Below are positions 1 through 7,762 of a stretch of DNA of 14,589 bases, piece by piece. The stretch covers positions 1 through 14,589 of the forward strand of contig DIVW01000027.1 in the NCBI GenBank assembly GCA_002428365.1, read 5' to 3'. The translations under genes were made by a program, and so were the position numbers. Positions within the stretch are counted from its first letter, which is position 1; each line of letters starts with the position of its first letter. Source of the DNA: Propionibacteriaceae bacterium UBA6122. Lineage in GTDB: Bacteria; Actinomycetota; Actinomycetes; Propionibacteriales; Propionibacteriaceae. The notes beneath the pieces are model-generated. The model ran no database searches, was not told where the DNA came from, and was given only the letters and a program-made list of their open reading frames with translations.

Positions 1-11
1 CAGACGCCAAC

Positions 12-1415
12 TCAGGCGCACAGGGACGGGTCATCCCAGCCTGATTGAGTTGGGTCGGGCCTGGTTGTGCTGGGCCTGGTTGTGCTGGGCTCGCTGGCTG
101 GTCGCCCAGTGCCGCCGTGTTTTCGGTGGCGGATTGGTTTTCGTTGGGGGTCGAGGCGTTTTGGGGGTAGTAGTTCGGGAAGACCGTCGTCGGCTATTCG
201 TACCTCCCATTGGTCGCGGTTGGTGAACTTGGCCGGTTCCACCAGGCCGTGGTGGTGGTGACAAAACAGGACCAGGTTGTCTAGCGAGGTGGGGCCGCCC
301 AGCCACCAGGGCTCGATGTGGTGGGCGTCGCAGGCAGCGTCGGGCACGTCGCAGCCGGGGAAGACGCAACCACTATCGCGTTGAGTTAGGGCGGTCCGGA
401 TTGGCGGGGTTACTAGCCGGTGGTCTCGGCCGACGTCGAGTATTTCGGAGTGTGATCCGAGTACGACTGGTATCACCTCGGCGTCACAACAGGCTCGGCG
501 TAGGTCGCCAGCCGACAGCGGCTCGCCGCCGGTGGTGAGGATCCCGGCACCAACCGCGGCGGTTTTCAGTGTGTCGTAGTCGAGTTTGACGACTATCCGC
601 GCTACCCCGACGCCGGGTGCAGGTTTGGCCCTGCGCGCGGCTTCGATTAGCGCGATCAGGGCATCGGCGCGGCGCTGCTCGGGTGTGTCCTCGGCTAGCG
701 GGTCGCGGGCCTCAATAGCGGTGCGCCGCCGCGCCTCGTGGTGGGCGGCAACCAAAGCGATGAACGCCTCGCCCTCAAGGCGGGGCAGTGAACCGTCGAA
801 CCTGATCGAGGCCCCGTCGCGGAAGAACCGCAACGATCGTTGCCGGTGAGCCAGCTCCGCGGCCCGCTGGAGCCGTTGGCCGTCCAACTCGCCGGCCGCT
901 ACCGGGACGACTTCGGCCAGGACCCGGCCCGCCGCCCCGGCCAGCTCTTGGGAATCCAGTTGGGCAGCCAAGCTGAGCATTACCTGCTCGGCGTGCACCT
1001 GCTGGTTGGCGTCTAGTTGGGCTGCCAGCTCGCCCAGCACCCGGCTGATCGCTTGGGCCTGCCCAGTGTTGATTTGGCCCTCGCTAGCAGCCCGGCCCAC
1101 CCTGGGGTGTTCAGCCAACGACCTGGCCCGGAGCACCGCCCCAGCAGCCTCCCGGCGGGACAGGGTTTCCCCCATGCCCAGCCAAGAAGCCAGCGGGGTA
1201 CCCGCCGTCCGCAGCGACGCTTGGGCCTGATCAGCCTCAGCAGTCAACAGCCCGGTCAACGCCTCCACCCGACTCTGGACCCGACGAGCCAAACGCAGCC
1301 ACTCCAACCGGGTCTCTGGGGCCACATCGGTTCCGCGCGGCTCGACCCGATCAAGGGCGCGATCAAACTCAGCCAGGAGAACCCCGGCCGAGATCAACTC
1401 GCTGCTTGAAGTCAT
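12..1415 (-). CDS. DUF222 / HNH endonuclease domain protein (13E12 family)
   Basis: This 467-residue protein has an N-terminal alpha-helical DUF222 region (about residues 10-300) and a C-terminal HNH nuclease fold (about 345-395). The HNH part shows a CVFPGC zinc-type pair, CDAHHI with the catalytic-type histidines, W..GG, a conserved NLV and a CHHHH run. The family is abundant and multicopy in actinobacteria, and its members are presumed nucleases. The cellular role is not established. An in-frame TTG start at 1436 is possible, but I chose ATG 1415 because GGGAG lies just upstream of it and the family normally begins near an MTSS-like stretch. The last ~50 residues are a low-complexity Arg/Pro/Thr tail containing a duplicated pentapeptide. 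The gene stands alone, divergent from the acetyltransferase. Family assignment is firm; substrate and role are unknown. Confidence 0.9.
   Translation of the reverse strand: MTSSSELISAGVLLAEFDRALDRVEPRGTDVAPETRLEWLRLARRVQSRVEALTGLLTAEADQAQASLRTAGTPLASWLGMGETLSRREAAGAVLRARSLAEHPRVGRAASEGQINTGQAQAISRVLGELAAQLDANQQVHAEQVMLSLAAQLDSQELAGAAGRVLAEVVPVAAGELDGQRLQRAAELAHRQRSLRFFRDGASIRFDGSLPRLEGEAFIALVAAHHEARRRTAIEARDPLAEDTPEQRRADALIALIEAARRAKPAPGVGVARIVVKLDYDTLKTAAVGAGILTTGGEPLSAGDLRRACCDAEVIPVVLGSHSEILDVGRDHRLVTPPIRTALTQRDSGCVFPGCDVPDAACDAHHIEPWWLGGPTSLDNLVLFCHHHHGLVEPAKFTNRDQWEVRIADDGLPELLPPKRLDPQRKPIRHRKHGGTGRPASEPSTTRPSTTRPDPTQSGWDDPSLCA
57..90. repeat. 15-bp tandem repeat in the HNH gene tail
   Basis: The unit GGGCCTGGTTGTGCT occurs at 57-71 and again at 72-86, followed by the first four bases of a third copy. 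It lies in frame in the HNH gene and encodes two copies of a Ser-Thr-Thr-Arg-Pro pentapeptide in the disordered C-terminal tail. It looks like a simple slippage product, and the copy number may vary between strains. Confidence 0.85.
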
Positions 1416-1466
1416 GCCCCCATTCTCCCGCACCAACTAAGACGAAATCGAACACAAATACGAATC

Positions 1467-1492
1467 TGTGGACAGCATCCGAGTTATCCACA
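1467..1492. promoter_or_regulatory. Pair of inverted DnaA-box-like sites
   Basis: TTATCCACA at 1484-1492 (plus) matches the DnaA box consensus exactly. TGTGGACAG at 1467-1475 reads CTGTCCACA on the minus strand, one mismatch from the actinobacterial form TTGTCCACA. The two sites are in opposite orientation, eight bases apart, in the 167-base divergent gap between the HNH gene and the acetyltransferase. No dnaA, dnaN or other origin gene is in the window, so this is more likely a regulatory or DnaA-titration site than an origin. Binding is inferred from sequence alone. Confidence 0.45.
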
Positions 1493-1582
1493 AATCTCGA
1501 AGAACTCGGCTGGCAACCCCCAAACAGACCCGAAACGAGAGAGGTCAGCCGAGCGGGAAACCCAGCGTGGAAGGATGGCGGC

Positions 1583-2158
1583 ATGTCACTTGAGCGCCTC
1601 GATTGGCCGCTGCTGACCGCTCGGCTGACGCTACGTCCGGCCCGGGTCAGCGACGCCGCCGAAATCTGGGCCTGGCAGCAGCTTCCCGAAGTTATCCAGT
1701 GGATGGCGCGACAACCGCCGAGTCTGGAGGCCTTTACCGGTCACTGGGTCAAACACCTCGACCAAACGCTGGTGGTCGGCCAAGGGGGGCGGCTGATCGG
1801 GTCAGCCAAGATTGCGGTGCAGAACGCCTGGGCTCAGGAAGAAGTGATCACTCAGGCGGCTGGGGCCGAAGCTGAAATCGGCTGGGCACTGGATCCGTCC
1901 GTCCATGGGCAGGGGTACGGCACTGAGCTCGCCGTCAGCCTGTTGGCCAGCTGCTTCGACGGCCTAGGTCTGCACCGTGTGGTGGGCATCTGCTTCGCTG
2001 ACAACGCTGCCTCAGCCCGGGTGATGGAGAAGGCCGGGATGCGACGCGAGGCGCATTTTCGCAGCGATTCGTTGCACCGGGATGGTCGCTGGTACGACAC
2101 CTACTCCTACGCGATGTTGGCCGCGGAATGGGCTCAGCGGCGAGCTAGCGGTAGCTGA
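1583..2158 (+). CDS. GNAT family N-acetyltransferase (RimJ/RimL type)
   Basis: This 191-residue GNAT protein transfers an acetyl group from acetyl-CoA to an amine. It starts with the LTARLTLRPA strand typical of Acetyltransf_3/RimJ-RimL members. The acetyl-CoA pyrophosphate loop is HGQGYGTE (about 108-115), matching Q/R-x-x-G-x-G/A. Then come HRVVGICFADNAASARVMEKAG (131-152 region) and the usual GMRREAHFR. The frame is open back to 1406, but ATG 1583 is preceded by AAGGA at 1571-1575 and begins directly before the domain, so the longer form is unlikely. RimJ/RimL relatives modify ribosomal protein N-termini, but many members act on small molecules or antibiotics, and the substrate cannot be told here. 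The 3' end overlaps the convergent ATP-grasp gene by 14 bases. Confidence 0.9.
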   Translation: MSLERLDWPLLTARLTLRPARVSDAAEIWAWQQLPEVIQWMARQPPSLEAFTGHWVKHLDQTLVVGQGGRLIGSAKIAVQNAWAQEEVITQAAGAEAEIGWALDPSVHGQGYGTELAVSLLASCFDGLGLHRVVGICFADNAASARVMEKAGMRREAHFRSDSLHRDGRWYDTYSYAMLAAEWAQRRASGS

Positions 2159-3416
2159 ACTGCAAGCCCTCCTCGAACTGCGCCAACAGCTCGGCCACTC
2201 GGCCGTGGTCGGCGGCCAGTCCGCGAATGATCGCCACCACACTCTGGGAGCCCTCCTCGGGCGGATTAACCTGATCGCCCGGGCTGCGGGTCAAGACCAG
2301 CTCATCGACCTCGGGGATCGCGCGGACCTCGTCCGCACCAGTGATGCCGACTACCTCCCGGGCCGCATACGGGGGCTGGACGTAGACCGCGAAGCCGACC
2401 CCATTGGTGGTGGCTGGCACTGGCGCTGGTGGACGGCCGAGGTTGACCAGGCCAGCCGCGGCGAGCAGCGAATAGCCGCTGACGCGTTCGGCCAGCCAGG
2501 CGATGCTGCCGCCACCGAGGCGACCATTCACCTCTAGCACGCGAGGACCGTCGGTCGAAAGTTTGATTTCGGTGTGGAATACCCCAGAACTCAGTCCCAG
2601 TCCACGGATCGCGGCCTCGGCCAACTCGTAAAGCGCTGGCCAATCGGCAGTTGGTAGCGCTGGCGGCATGATTGACGCGGTCTCGCGGAAGCCCTCAGCC
2701 AGTCGGCCGCGTCCGGTGATGCCGAAGTGGATGATCTCGCCGGCAACGGCCAGCGATTCCACCGACAGGTAGTCGGCCCAGGGCGAGTCCGCCGCAGCCC
2801 AGCCATCGGGGATCCGCTCCTCGACCACAAAGTCCTCGCTCGGGTAGTCGCGCCGCTCGGCGAGCCGCCGGCCCACCTCAGCCGCGTTGCAAACCGCATA
2901 GGTGGCTCGGCTACTGGCGCCGTGGGCTGGTTTCAGGATCGCGGGGTAGTCCAGATCAGCGGCCACAGCTACGGCAGCCTCAACGCTGATCCCGGCGGGG
3001 AGCCGGACGGAGCCCGGAGTGGGCAGCCCGGCGGCCTTGAGCGCCTGGCGCTGAAGGTACTTGTCGTTAAGCCGGGCCACCTGCGCAGCATCGAAATGCG
3101 GCAGGCCCAATTCCTCGGCGAGTTCGGCGGCGCGCACCAGGTCGGGATCGTTGGTGGCCAGAATCCCGTCCAGCGGCTCAGTGATGCAGGTCGCCGCTTC
3201 GGCCATGCTCAACCCGGTGATGTCGATCACTTCGCCGAAGCGGCGCAGCAGACGGCGCGCCCCGACCTGTGCGTTGAGCTCGCGGTCCACCAACCAGACG
3301 GTGCGCCAACGGCTGGGGGAGACCCGGGCCAGCGAGAGGATTTCGACCGTCCGAGGGTTGTAAAGGACCCCCAGTCGGGGCAGCGCCGTGCTGGGTTCGC
3401 TGCTGGTTGGGGTCAC
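2145..3416 (-). CDS. ATP-grasp domain ligase of unknown substrate
   Basis: This 423-residue ATP-grasp enzyme probably joins a carboxylate to an amine or thiol through an acyl-phosphate. The pre-ATP-grasp domain spans about 1-110. RLNDKYLQRQAL (115-126) carries the first nucleotide-binding Lys119. YPAILKPAHG holds Lys162, and FVVEERIP (196-203) is the adenine-hinge region. The metal site is seen in TEIK (Glu283) and VLEVNGRLGG (Glu295, Asn297). The arrangement resembles the L-amino-acid ligase/carbamoyl-phosphate-synthase-like group. The C-terminal ~90 residues resemble the closing lid domain of amino-acid ligases (inferred). There is no peptide or natural-product cluster nearby to suggest a substrate. 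The start is GTG 3416 with no Shine-Dalgarno but a -10 element six bases upstream, so the mRNA may be leaderless. Confidence 0.85.
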   Translation of the reverse strand: MTPTSSEPSTALPRLGVLYNPRTVEILSLARVSPSRWRTVWLVDRELNAQVGARRLLRRFGEVIDITGLSMAEAATCITEPLDGILATNDPDLVRAAELAEELGLPHFDAAQVARLNDKYLQRQALKAAGLPTPGSVRLPAGISVEAAVAVAADLDYPAILKPAHGASSRATYAVCNAAEVGRRLAERRDYPSEDFVVEERIPDGWAAADSPWADYLSVESLAVAGEIIHFGITGRGRLAEGFRETASIMPPALPTADWPALYELAEAAIRGLGLSSGVFHTEIKLSTDGPRVLEVNGRLGGGSIAWLAERVSGYSLLAAAGLVNLGRPPAPVPATTNGVGFAVYVQPPYAAREVVGITGADEVRAIPEVDELVLTRSPGDQVNPPEEGSQSVVAIIRGLAADHGRVAELLAQFEEGLQFSYR

Positions 3417-3422
3417 TGGGCA

Positions 3423-3428
3423 AGGCTA
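3423..3428 (-). promoter_or_regulatory. Candidate -10 element for a leaderless ATP-grasp mRNA
   Basis: On the minus strand, TAGCCT (TANNNT pattern) is followed by six bases and then the GTG start codon at 3416. This is the spacing expected if transcription begins at the first base of the start codon. No purine-rich ribosome site precedes the GTG. No convincing -35 hexamer is visible. Confidence 0.45.
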
Positions 3429-3466
3429 GCCAGGAGGGGACGGCAAATCCACATCGGGGAGATCGC

Positions 3467-3472
3467 TACTCT
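3467..3472 (+). promoter_or_regulatory. Tentative -10 element for the treYZ leader
   Basis: TACTCT fits the TANNNT pattern and would place transcription start near 3479, just before the AGGAGG of the 33-codon leader ORF. No good -35 match is present at 17-18 bases. It lies back to back with the ATP-grasp promoter in the 192-base divergent gap. Confidence 0.3.
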
Positions 3473-3497
3473 GGGGGTCGGACAACGAGGAGGATCA

Positions 3498-3599
3498 GTG
3501 CCGTCCCAGCCCGCATCGTCGAACTTCTCCGCTACCGCTTTGCCCCGGCCGCAGTGCCCAGCACTGCTGCGGCTGCCTGTCGAGCCTACGGGCGGCTGA
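3498..3599 (+). CDS. Possible 33-codon leader ORF upstream of treYZ
   Basis: GTG 3498 is preceded by a full AGGAGG (3488-3493) four bases upstream, the strongest ribosome site in this gap. The reading frame runs 33 codons to TGA 3597-3599. The peptide begins MPSQPASSNFSATALP, is rich in Pro (7 of 33) and Ala/Leu, and resembles no family I know. Its stop codon is embedded in TGAGGA, which is also the likely Shine-Dalgarno of treYZ (ATG 3609). A ribosome finishing this ORF would therefore sit at the treYZ start, giving translational coupling. It could be a regulatory leader peptide or simply a chance ORF. No homology is claimed. Confidence 0.4.
   Translation: MPSQPASSNFSATALPRPQCPALLRLPVEPTGG
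3548..3573 (+). other. Hairpin inside the treYZ leader
   Basis: GCAGTGC (3551-3557) and GCACTGC (3561-3567) pair perfectly around a CCA loop. GCC at 3548-3550 can add three more pairs with GGC 3571-3573 across a three-base bulge. It lies within the 33-codon leader ORF and is not followed by a T run, so it is not an intrinsic terminator. It could influence mRNA folding or translation of treYZ. Confidence 0.5.
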
Positions 3600-3608
3600 G
3601 GACTGTTC

Positions 3609-6600
3609 ATGCGCACCCCCAAGAGCACCTACCGACTCCAGATCACCGAAGATTTTGACCTGGTCGCTGCGGCCAAAACCCTGGCCTATCTGCACGAACT
3701 CGGCGTCGACTGGGTCTACCTTTCGCCATTGCTGTCTTCAGAATCAGGTAGTGAGCACGGCTACGACGTGGCCGATCACAGTTCAATTGATGCCTCCAGA
3801 GGACGCGCGGCCGGGCTGTCCACCCTGGTCACCGAAGCCCGCCGCCTGGGCATGGGCGTACTGGTCGACATCGTGCCCAACCACGTCGGGGTGGGCAGGC
3901 CGTGGGAGAACGACTGGTGGTGGCACGTGCTCACCCACGGCCAGTCTTCGGCCTACGCTGACGCCTTCGATATCGATTGGGCCTTCGGCGAGGGCAAGCT
4001 GCGCCTGCCGGTAGTCGATGAGGCCGACATCACCCCGGACGGGCGCATCAAAGCCCTGCAGGTGATCGGCGGCGAACTGCATTATCGCGAGCAGCGGTTC
4101 CCGCTGGCACCGGAGACCGTCCATGGCAGCGACGATGACCCCGATTTGGTGCACTCCCGCCAGCACTACCAGCTGGTGAACTGGCACGAAGCCGACCGCA
4201 CCCTCAACTACCGACGCTTCTTTGCGGTGAACACCCTGGTGGCCATTCGGGTAGAGGAGCCGATCTGGTTCGCCCGCTCGCATGCCGAAATCCAGCGCTG
4301 GTTCGAAGAAGGCCTGGTCGACGGGTTGCGAGTCGACCATCCCGACGGACTGCGCGACCCAGGCAAGTATCTGGCCGATCTGGCTGCCCTTACCGGCGGG
4401 GCCTATGTGCTGGTGGAGAAGATCCTGGCCACCCGAGCGGATTCGACCGGCCAGATTGTGGTGGAGGAGCTGCCGTCCTCCTGGATCACCGCCGGCACCA
4501 CCGGCTACGACGCGTTGGCGCTGATTGATCGGGTATTGGTTGATTCAGCTGGGCAGGAACCGCTGACCGAACTGGAAGAGCGACTGCGCGGGCGTCAGTT
4601 CGACTGGGCCCGGCTGGTACACGACGGCAAACTCGCTGTCGCCCACAGCATTTTGGCCTCAGAGGTCAATCGGATCGCCCGCGAAGTGCTGGCCGCGATC
4701 GAGCCGACGCAGCGCCCAGATCCTGGCGAGGTAGCTGATGCGGTGGCCGAACTGCTGGCCGACTTCGAGGTGTACCGCTCCTACCTGCCTGAGGGGCGTG
4801 AATACCTGGAGCAGGCCTTCGGCTTTGCCTGGGAGCATCGCCCCGATCTCGGCCCGGTGCTAAATCAGGTTTACACGGTGCTCTCGGATGGGGCTTCGCC
4901 GGCCGCGCTGCGGTTCCAGCAGACCTCCGGCATGGTGATGGCCAAAGGGGTTGAGGACGGCGCCTTCTATCGCACCGCCAGGCTCACCTCGCTGAACGAG
5001 GTCGGCGGCAATCCGTCCCTGTTCTCGATCAGTCCAGAGCAGTTCCACGAACTGATGGGGCTGCGCCAGCAGCAATGGGCGGACGCAATGGTGGCCGGCA
5101 CCACCCATGACACCAAACGCGGCGAGGGCACCCGGGCCCGAATCAGCGTGCTGTCCGAAGTGCCGCAACTGTGGGACGAGTCGCTGAGCGAGCTGCTGCG
5201 GCTGGTGCCAGTGCCCGACCCAGGCTTCGCGAACCTGCTTTGGCAGGCGATTGTCGGGGTCTGGCCCGCTGGTCGGGAGCGACTGCACGCCTATGCGATC
5301 AAGGCGATGCGCGAGGCTGGCGAGCACACCTGGTGGACCGCCCCTGATGCGACCTATGAGGCTGCGATCGCCGCCTGTGTTGATGCGGCTTTTGATGATC
5401 AGGCGGTGGCTGCAGTCTTGGCGCGGGTGCTGGCGAAGGTGGTCGTACCCGGGCGCAGCAACTCGTTGGCGGCCAAGCTGTTGTCGATGACCATTCCCGG
5501 GGTGCCGGACCTTTACCAGGGCACCGAGTTGTGGGATCACACGCTGGTCGACCCCGACAACCGCCATCCGGTCGATTTCGAAGCCAGAGGGCAGGTGCTC
5601 TCAAGGGTGCGCTTGGGCGCCCGTCCGGAGCCGTCTACAGCGTTGGATGATCCTGGTGAAGTGAAGTTGCTGGTCACCCATCAGGCGCTCACCCTGCGCC
5701 GCGATCACCCCGATTGGTTCACCCGCTACCGGCCCTTGGCCGCTTCGGGACCAGCCGCGGAGCATGTGCTGGCGTTTTCGCGTGGGGGAGCGATCACTGT
5801 GGTCACTCGGCTGCCTGTCGGCCTGGCCGAGCGCGGCGGTTGGGGCGACACCGCTCTCGGCCTGCCGGAGGGACGCTGGCGTGACCTGATATCGGGGCGA
5901 GTGGTGGTCGCTGACGATCAACGCAATGTCTCCTTGGCCCTGCTGTTGGACCGCTATCCGGTGGCCCTGCTGGTTCGCGAGCAGCGCCGGGCCGGCGAAC
6001 GTGGCCGCTTCGATGTGTGGGCGCCAATACCGCAACAGGTCCGGCTCCAAGTGGGTGACCGGGTGGTGCCGATGACGCGGGGCATCGACGCCTGGTGGAC
6101 GCCGGCCGAGCCGGAACCGCTTGGCCGGGTCGACTATGGCTATTTGCTCGATGACGATCCGCGGCCCTGGCCGGATCCGCGCAGCCGCTGGCAGCCCTAC
6201 GGCGTCCACGGGCTCTCGCGCAGCTACGACCCGGAGGCCTTTGGTTGGCGGACAACCGGCTGGACGGGGCGCTCCTTGGCCGGCGGGGTGATCTACGAGC
6301 TGCATCTGGGCACGTTCACCGCCGAGGGCACTCTGGACGCTGCCATCAGCAAGCTGGGGCATCTGGCTGAGCTGGGCGTGGACTTCGTCGAGTTGATGCC
6401 GGTCAACAGCTTCGAAGGAGCTCACGGCTGGGGTTACGACGGCGTGGGCTGGTTCGCCGTCCATGAGCCCTACGGTGGCCCGGACGCCTACCGGCGTTTC
6501 GTTGACGCCGCGCACGCGGCGGGGTTGGGCGTGATTCAGGACGTGGTCTACAACCACTTTGGTTCGGTGGGGAATTACCTGACCAAGTTCGGGCCCTATC

Positions 6601-7742
6601 TGGCCACCGCTGACGGCATTTGGGGTGCCCAGGTGAACCTGGATGGTCCCGGCAGCACCGAGGTGCGCCGAATGATCGCCGACAATCTGCGCTACTGGTT
6701 CGTCGACGCACGGGTGGACGCATTGCGGCTGGACGCGGTGCACACCCTCAGTGACAACTCACCTACCCATCTGCTGGAAGAGTTGGCGATGGTGACTGGT
6801 GATCTAGCCGCCCATCTGCACCGGCCGCTGACCGTGATTGCCGAGACCGACGCCAACGACCCGCAGATCATCACCTCCCGCCAGGCTGGCGGCGAGGGGG
6901 TGGACGCCATGTGGAGTGACGATTTCCACCACGCCCTACATGCCGCGCTCACCGGCGAAACCGGCGGCTACTACGCCGACTTCGTCGGCTTGGCTGCATT
7001 GGCGAAAACCTGCGAGCACGGGTTCGTCCTCGACGGCGCCTGGTCGAGCTTCAGAGGTCGGCGGCACGGCCACCCGCTGGACACCGCCAGGGTGCCGTCC
7101 TGGCGGTTGGTGGTTTGCTCGGCCAACCACGACCAGATCGGCAACCGGGCCCGCGGAGATCGTCCCGAGGAGTTGCTGGACGTTGACCAGCTGGCCTGCG
7201 CTGCGCTGCTCACTTTGACCAGCGGCTACACCCCGATGCTGTTCATGGGGCAAGAGTGGGGAGCCAGTACCCCCTTCCCCTACTTCTGTGACTACGCCGA
7301 TCCGGAGGTGGGGGCGGCCGTTACGCAGGGACGGTTGGCAGAGTTCGCCGCCCTCGGCTGGGACCCTGCCGACATTCCGGATCCGCAGGCGGCGGCCACT
7401 TTCGAGTCGGCCAAGCTGCGCTGGTCCGAAGTGACCAACGGCGAGCATGCGGTGTTGTTGAACGTCCACCGCCACCTCATCGCGTTGCGGCGGCAGTATT
7501 CCGAACTGACCAACCCGGTGATGGCCCGGACCAGGTGCGAGTACGACGATGACGCCGGGTGGTTCCTGATGCGCCGTGGTGGCCTGGCTGTCGTGGTGAA
7601 CTTCTCCGATCGAGAGGTCACCGTGGAGTTGGGCGGACCGCACCTGCTGCGCTGGGCCAGCCCGGCTGGCGCGCAGGCCGAAGGCAGCGTGGTGGTGCTA
7701 CCGCCGCACGCTGGCGCGCTACTGCTGCCCTTGGAGCAGTGA
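3609..7742 (+). CDS. treYZ: Fused maltooligosyltrehalose synthase-trehalohydrolase (TreY-TreZ)
   Basis: This single 1377-residue cytoplasmic protein joins both TreY-TreZ pathway enzymes. TreY (about 1-792) converts the reducing-end alpha-1,4 bond of maltodextrins to alpha,alpha-1,1. TreZ (about 800-1377) then releases free trehalose. TreY marks are VDIVPNHVG, GLRVDHPDGL (Asp243 nucleophile), VLVEKIL (Glu270 acid), THDTKR (Asp501) and the PGVPDLYQGTELWDH signature. The first half ends YPVALL, as free TreY does. Only about a dozen residues follow before FDVWAP (801-806), the start of the TreZ beta-sandwich. TreZ (GH13) has DVVYNHFG, ALRLDAVH (Asp1042), VIAETDAND (Glu1079) and ANHDQIGNR (Asp1175). 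Both active sites look intact, with no frameshift. Start ATG 3609 follows GAGGA. No treX debranching gene is in the window. The assignment is firm. Confidence 0.96.
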   Translation: MRTPKSTYRLQITEDFDLVAAAKTLAYLHELGVDWVYLSPLLSSESGSEHGYDVADHSSIDASRGRAAGLSTLVTEARRLGMGVLVDIVPNHVGVGRPWENDWWWHVLTHGQSSAYADAFDIDWAFGEGKLRLPVVDEADITPDGRIKALQVIGGELHYREQRFPLAPETVHGSDDDPDLVHSRQHYQLVNWHEADRTLNYRRFFAVNTLVAIRVEEPIWFARSHAEIQRWFEEGLVDGLRVDHPDGLRDPGKYLADLAALTGGAYVLVEKILATRADSTGQIVVEELPSSWITAGTTGYDALALIDRVLVDSAGQEPLTELEERLRGRQFDWARLVHDGKLAVAHSILASEVNRIAREVLAAIEPTQRPDPGEVADAVAELLADFEVYRSYLPEGREYLEQAFGFAWEHRPDLGPVLNQVYTVLSDGASPAALRFQQTSGMVMAKGVEDGAFYRTARLTSLNEVGGNPSLFSISPEQFHELMGLRQQQWADAMVAGTTHDTKRGEGTRARISVLSEVPQLWDESLSELLRLVPVPDPGFANLLWQAIVGVWPAGRERLHAYAIKAMREAGEHTWWTAPDATYEAAIAACVDAAFDDQAVAAVLARVLAKVVVPGRSNSLAAKLLSMTIPGVPDLYQGTELWDHTLVDPDNRHPVDFEARGQVLSRVRLGARPEPSTALDDPGEVKLLVTHQALTLRRDHPDWFTRYRPLAASGPAAEHVLAFSRGGAITVVTRLPVGLAERGGWGDTALGLPEGRWRDLISGRVVVADDQRNVSLALLLDRYPVALLVREQRRAGERGRFDVWAPIPQQVRLQVGDRVVPMTRGIDAWWTPAEPEPLGRVDYGYLLDDDPRPWPDPRSRWQPYGVHGLSRSYDPEAFGWRTTGWTGRSLAGGVIYELHLGTFTAEGTLDAAISKLGHLAELGVDFVELMPVNSFEGAHGWGYDGVGWFAVHEPYGGPDAYRRFVDAAHAAGLGVIQDVVYNHFGSVGNYLTKFGPYLATADGIWGAQVNLDGPGSTEVRRMIADNLRYWFVDARVDALRLDAVHTLSDNSPTHLLEELAMVTGDLAAHLHRPLTVIAETDANDPQIITSRQAGGEGVDAMWSDDFHHALHAALTGETGGYYADFVGLAALAKTCEHGFVLDGAWSSFRGRRHGHPLDTARVPSWRLVVCSANHDQIGNRARGDRPEELLDVDQLACAALLTLTSGYTPMLFMGQEWGASTPFPYFCDYADPEVGAAVTQGRLAEFAALGWDPADIPDPQAAATFESAKLRWSEVTNGEHAVLLNVHRHLIALRRQYSELTNPVMARTRCEYDDDAGWFLMRRGGLAVVVNFSDREVTVELGGPHLLRWASPAGAQAEGSVVVLPPHAGALLLPLEQ

Positions 7743-7762
7743 GCTGGCCAACACTGGGTGCG

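Noticed and set aside
1406..1582. 59-residue N-terminal extension of the acetyltransferase
   Set aside because: It runs across the divergent promoter gap and into the HNH gene start, and has no domain content. ATG 1583 has a proper ribosome site.
1416..1582. Chromosomal replication origin
   Set aside because: There are only two DnaA-like boxes, no AT-rich unwinding region, and no dnaA, dnaN, rpmH or parAB genes nearby.
2727..3497. Plus-strand open frame opposite the ATP-grasp gene that continues into the leader ORF
   Set aside because: The portion before 3498 is antisense to a real gene and shows no motif. Only the last 33 codons have their own ribosome site, and these are reported separately.
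5960..6015. Sequencing frameshift creating a false TreY-TreZ fusion
   Set aside because: The frame and codon pattern run smoothly through the junction, and both halves are full length in the same frame. A missing stop cannot be wholly excluded without resequencing.
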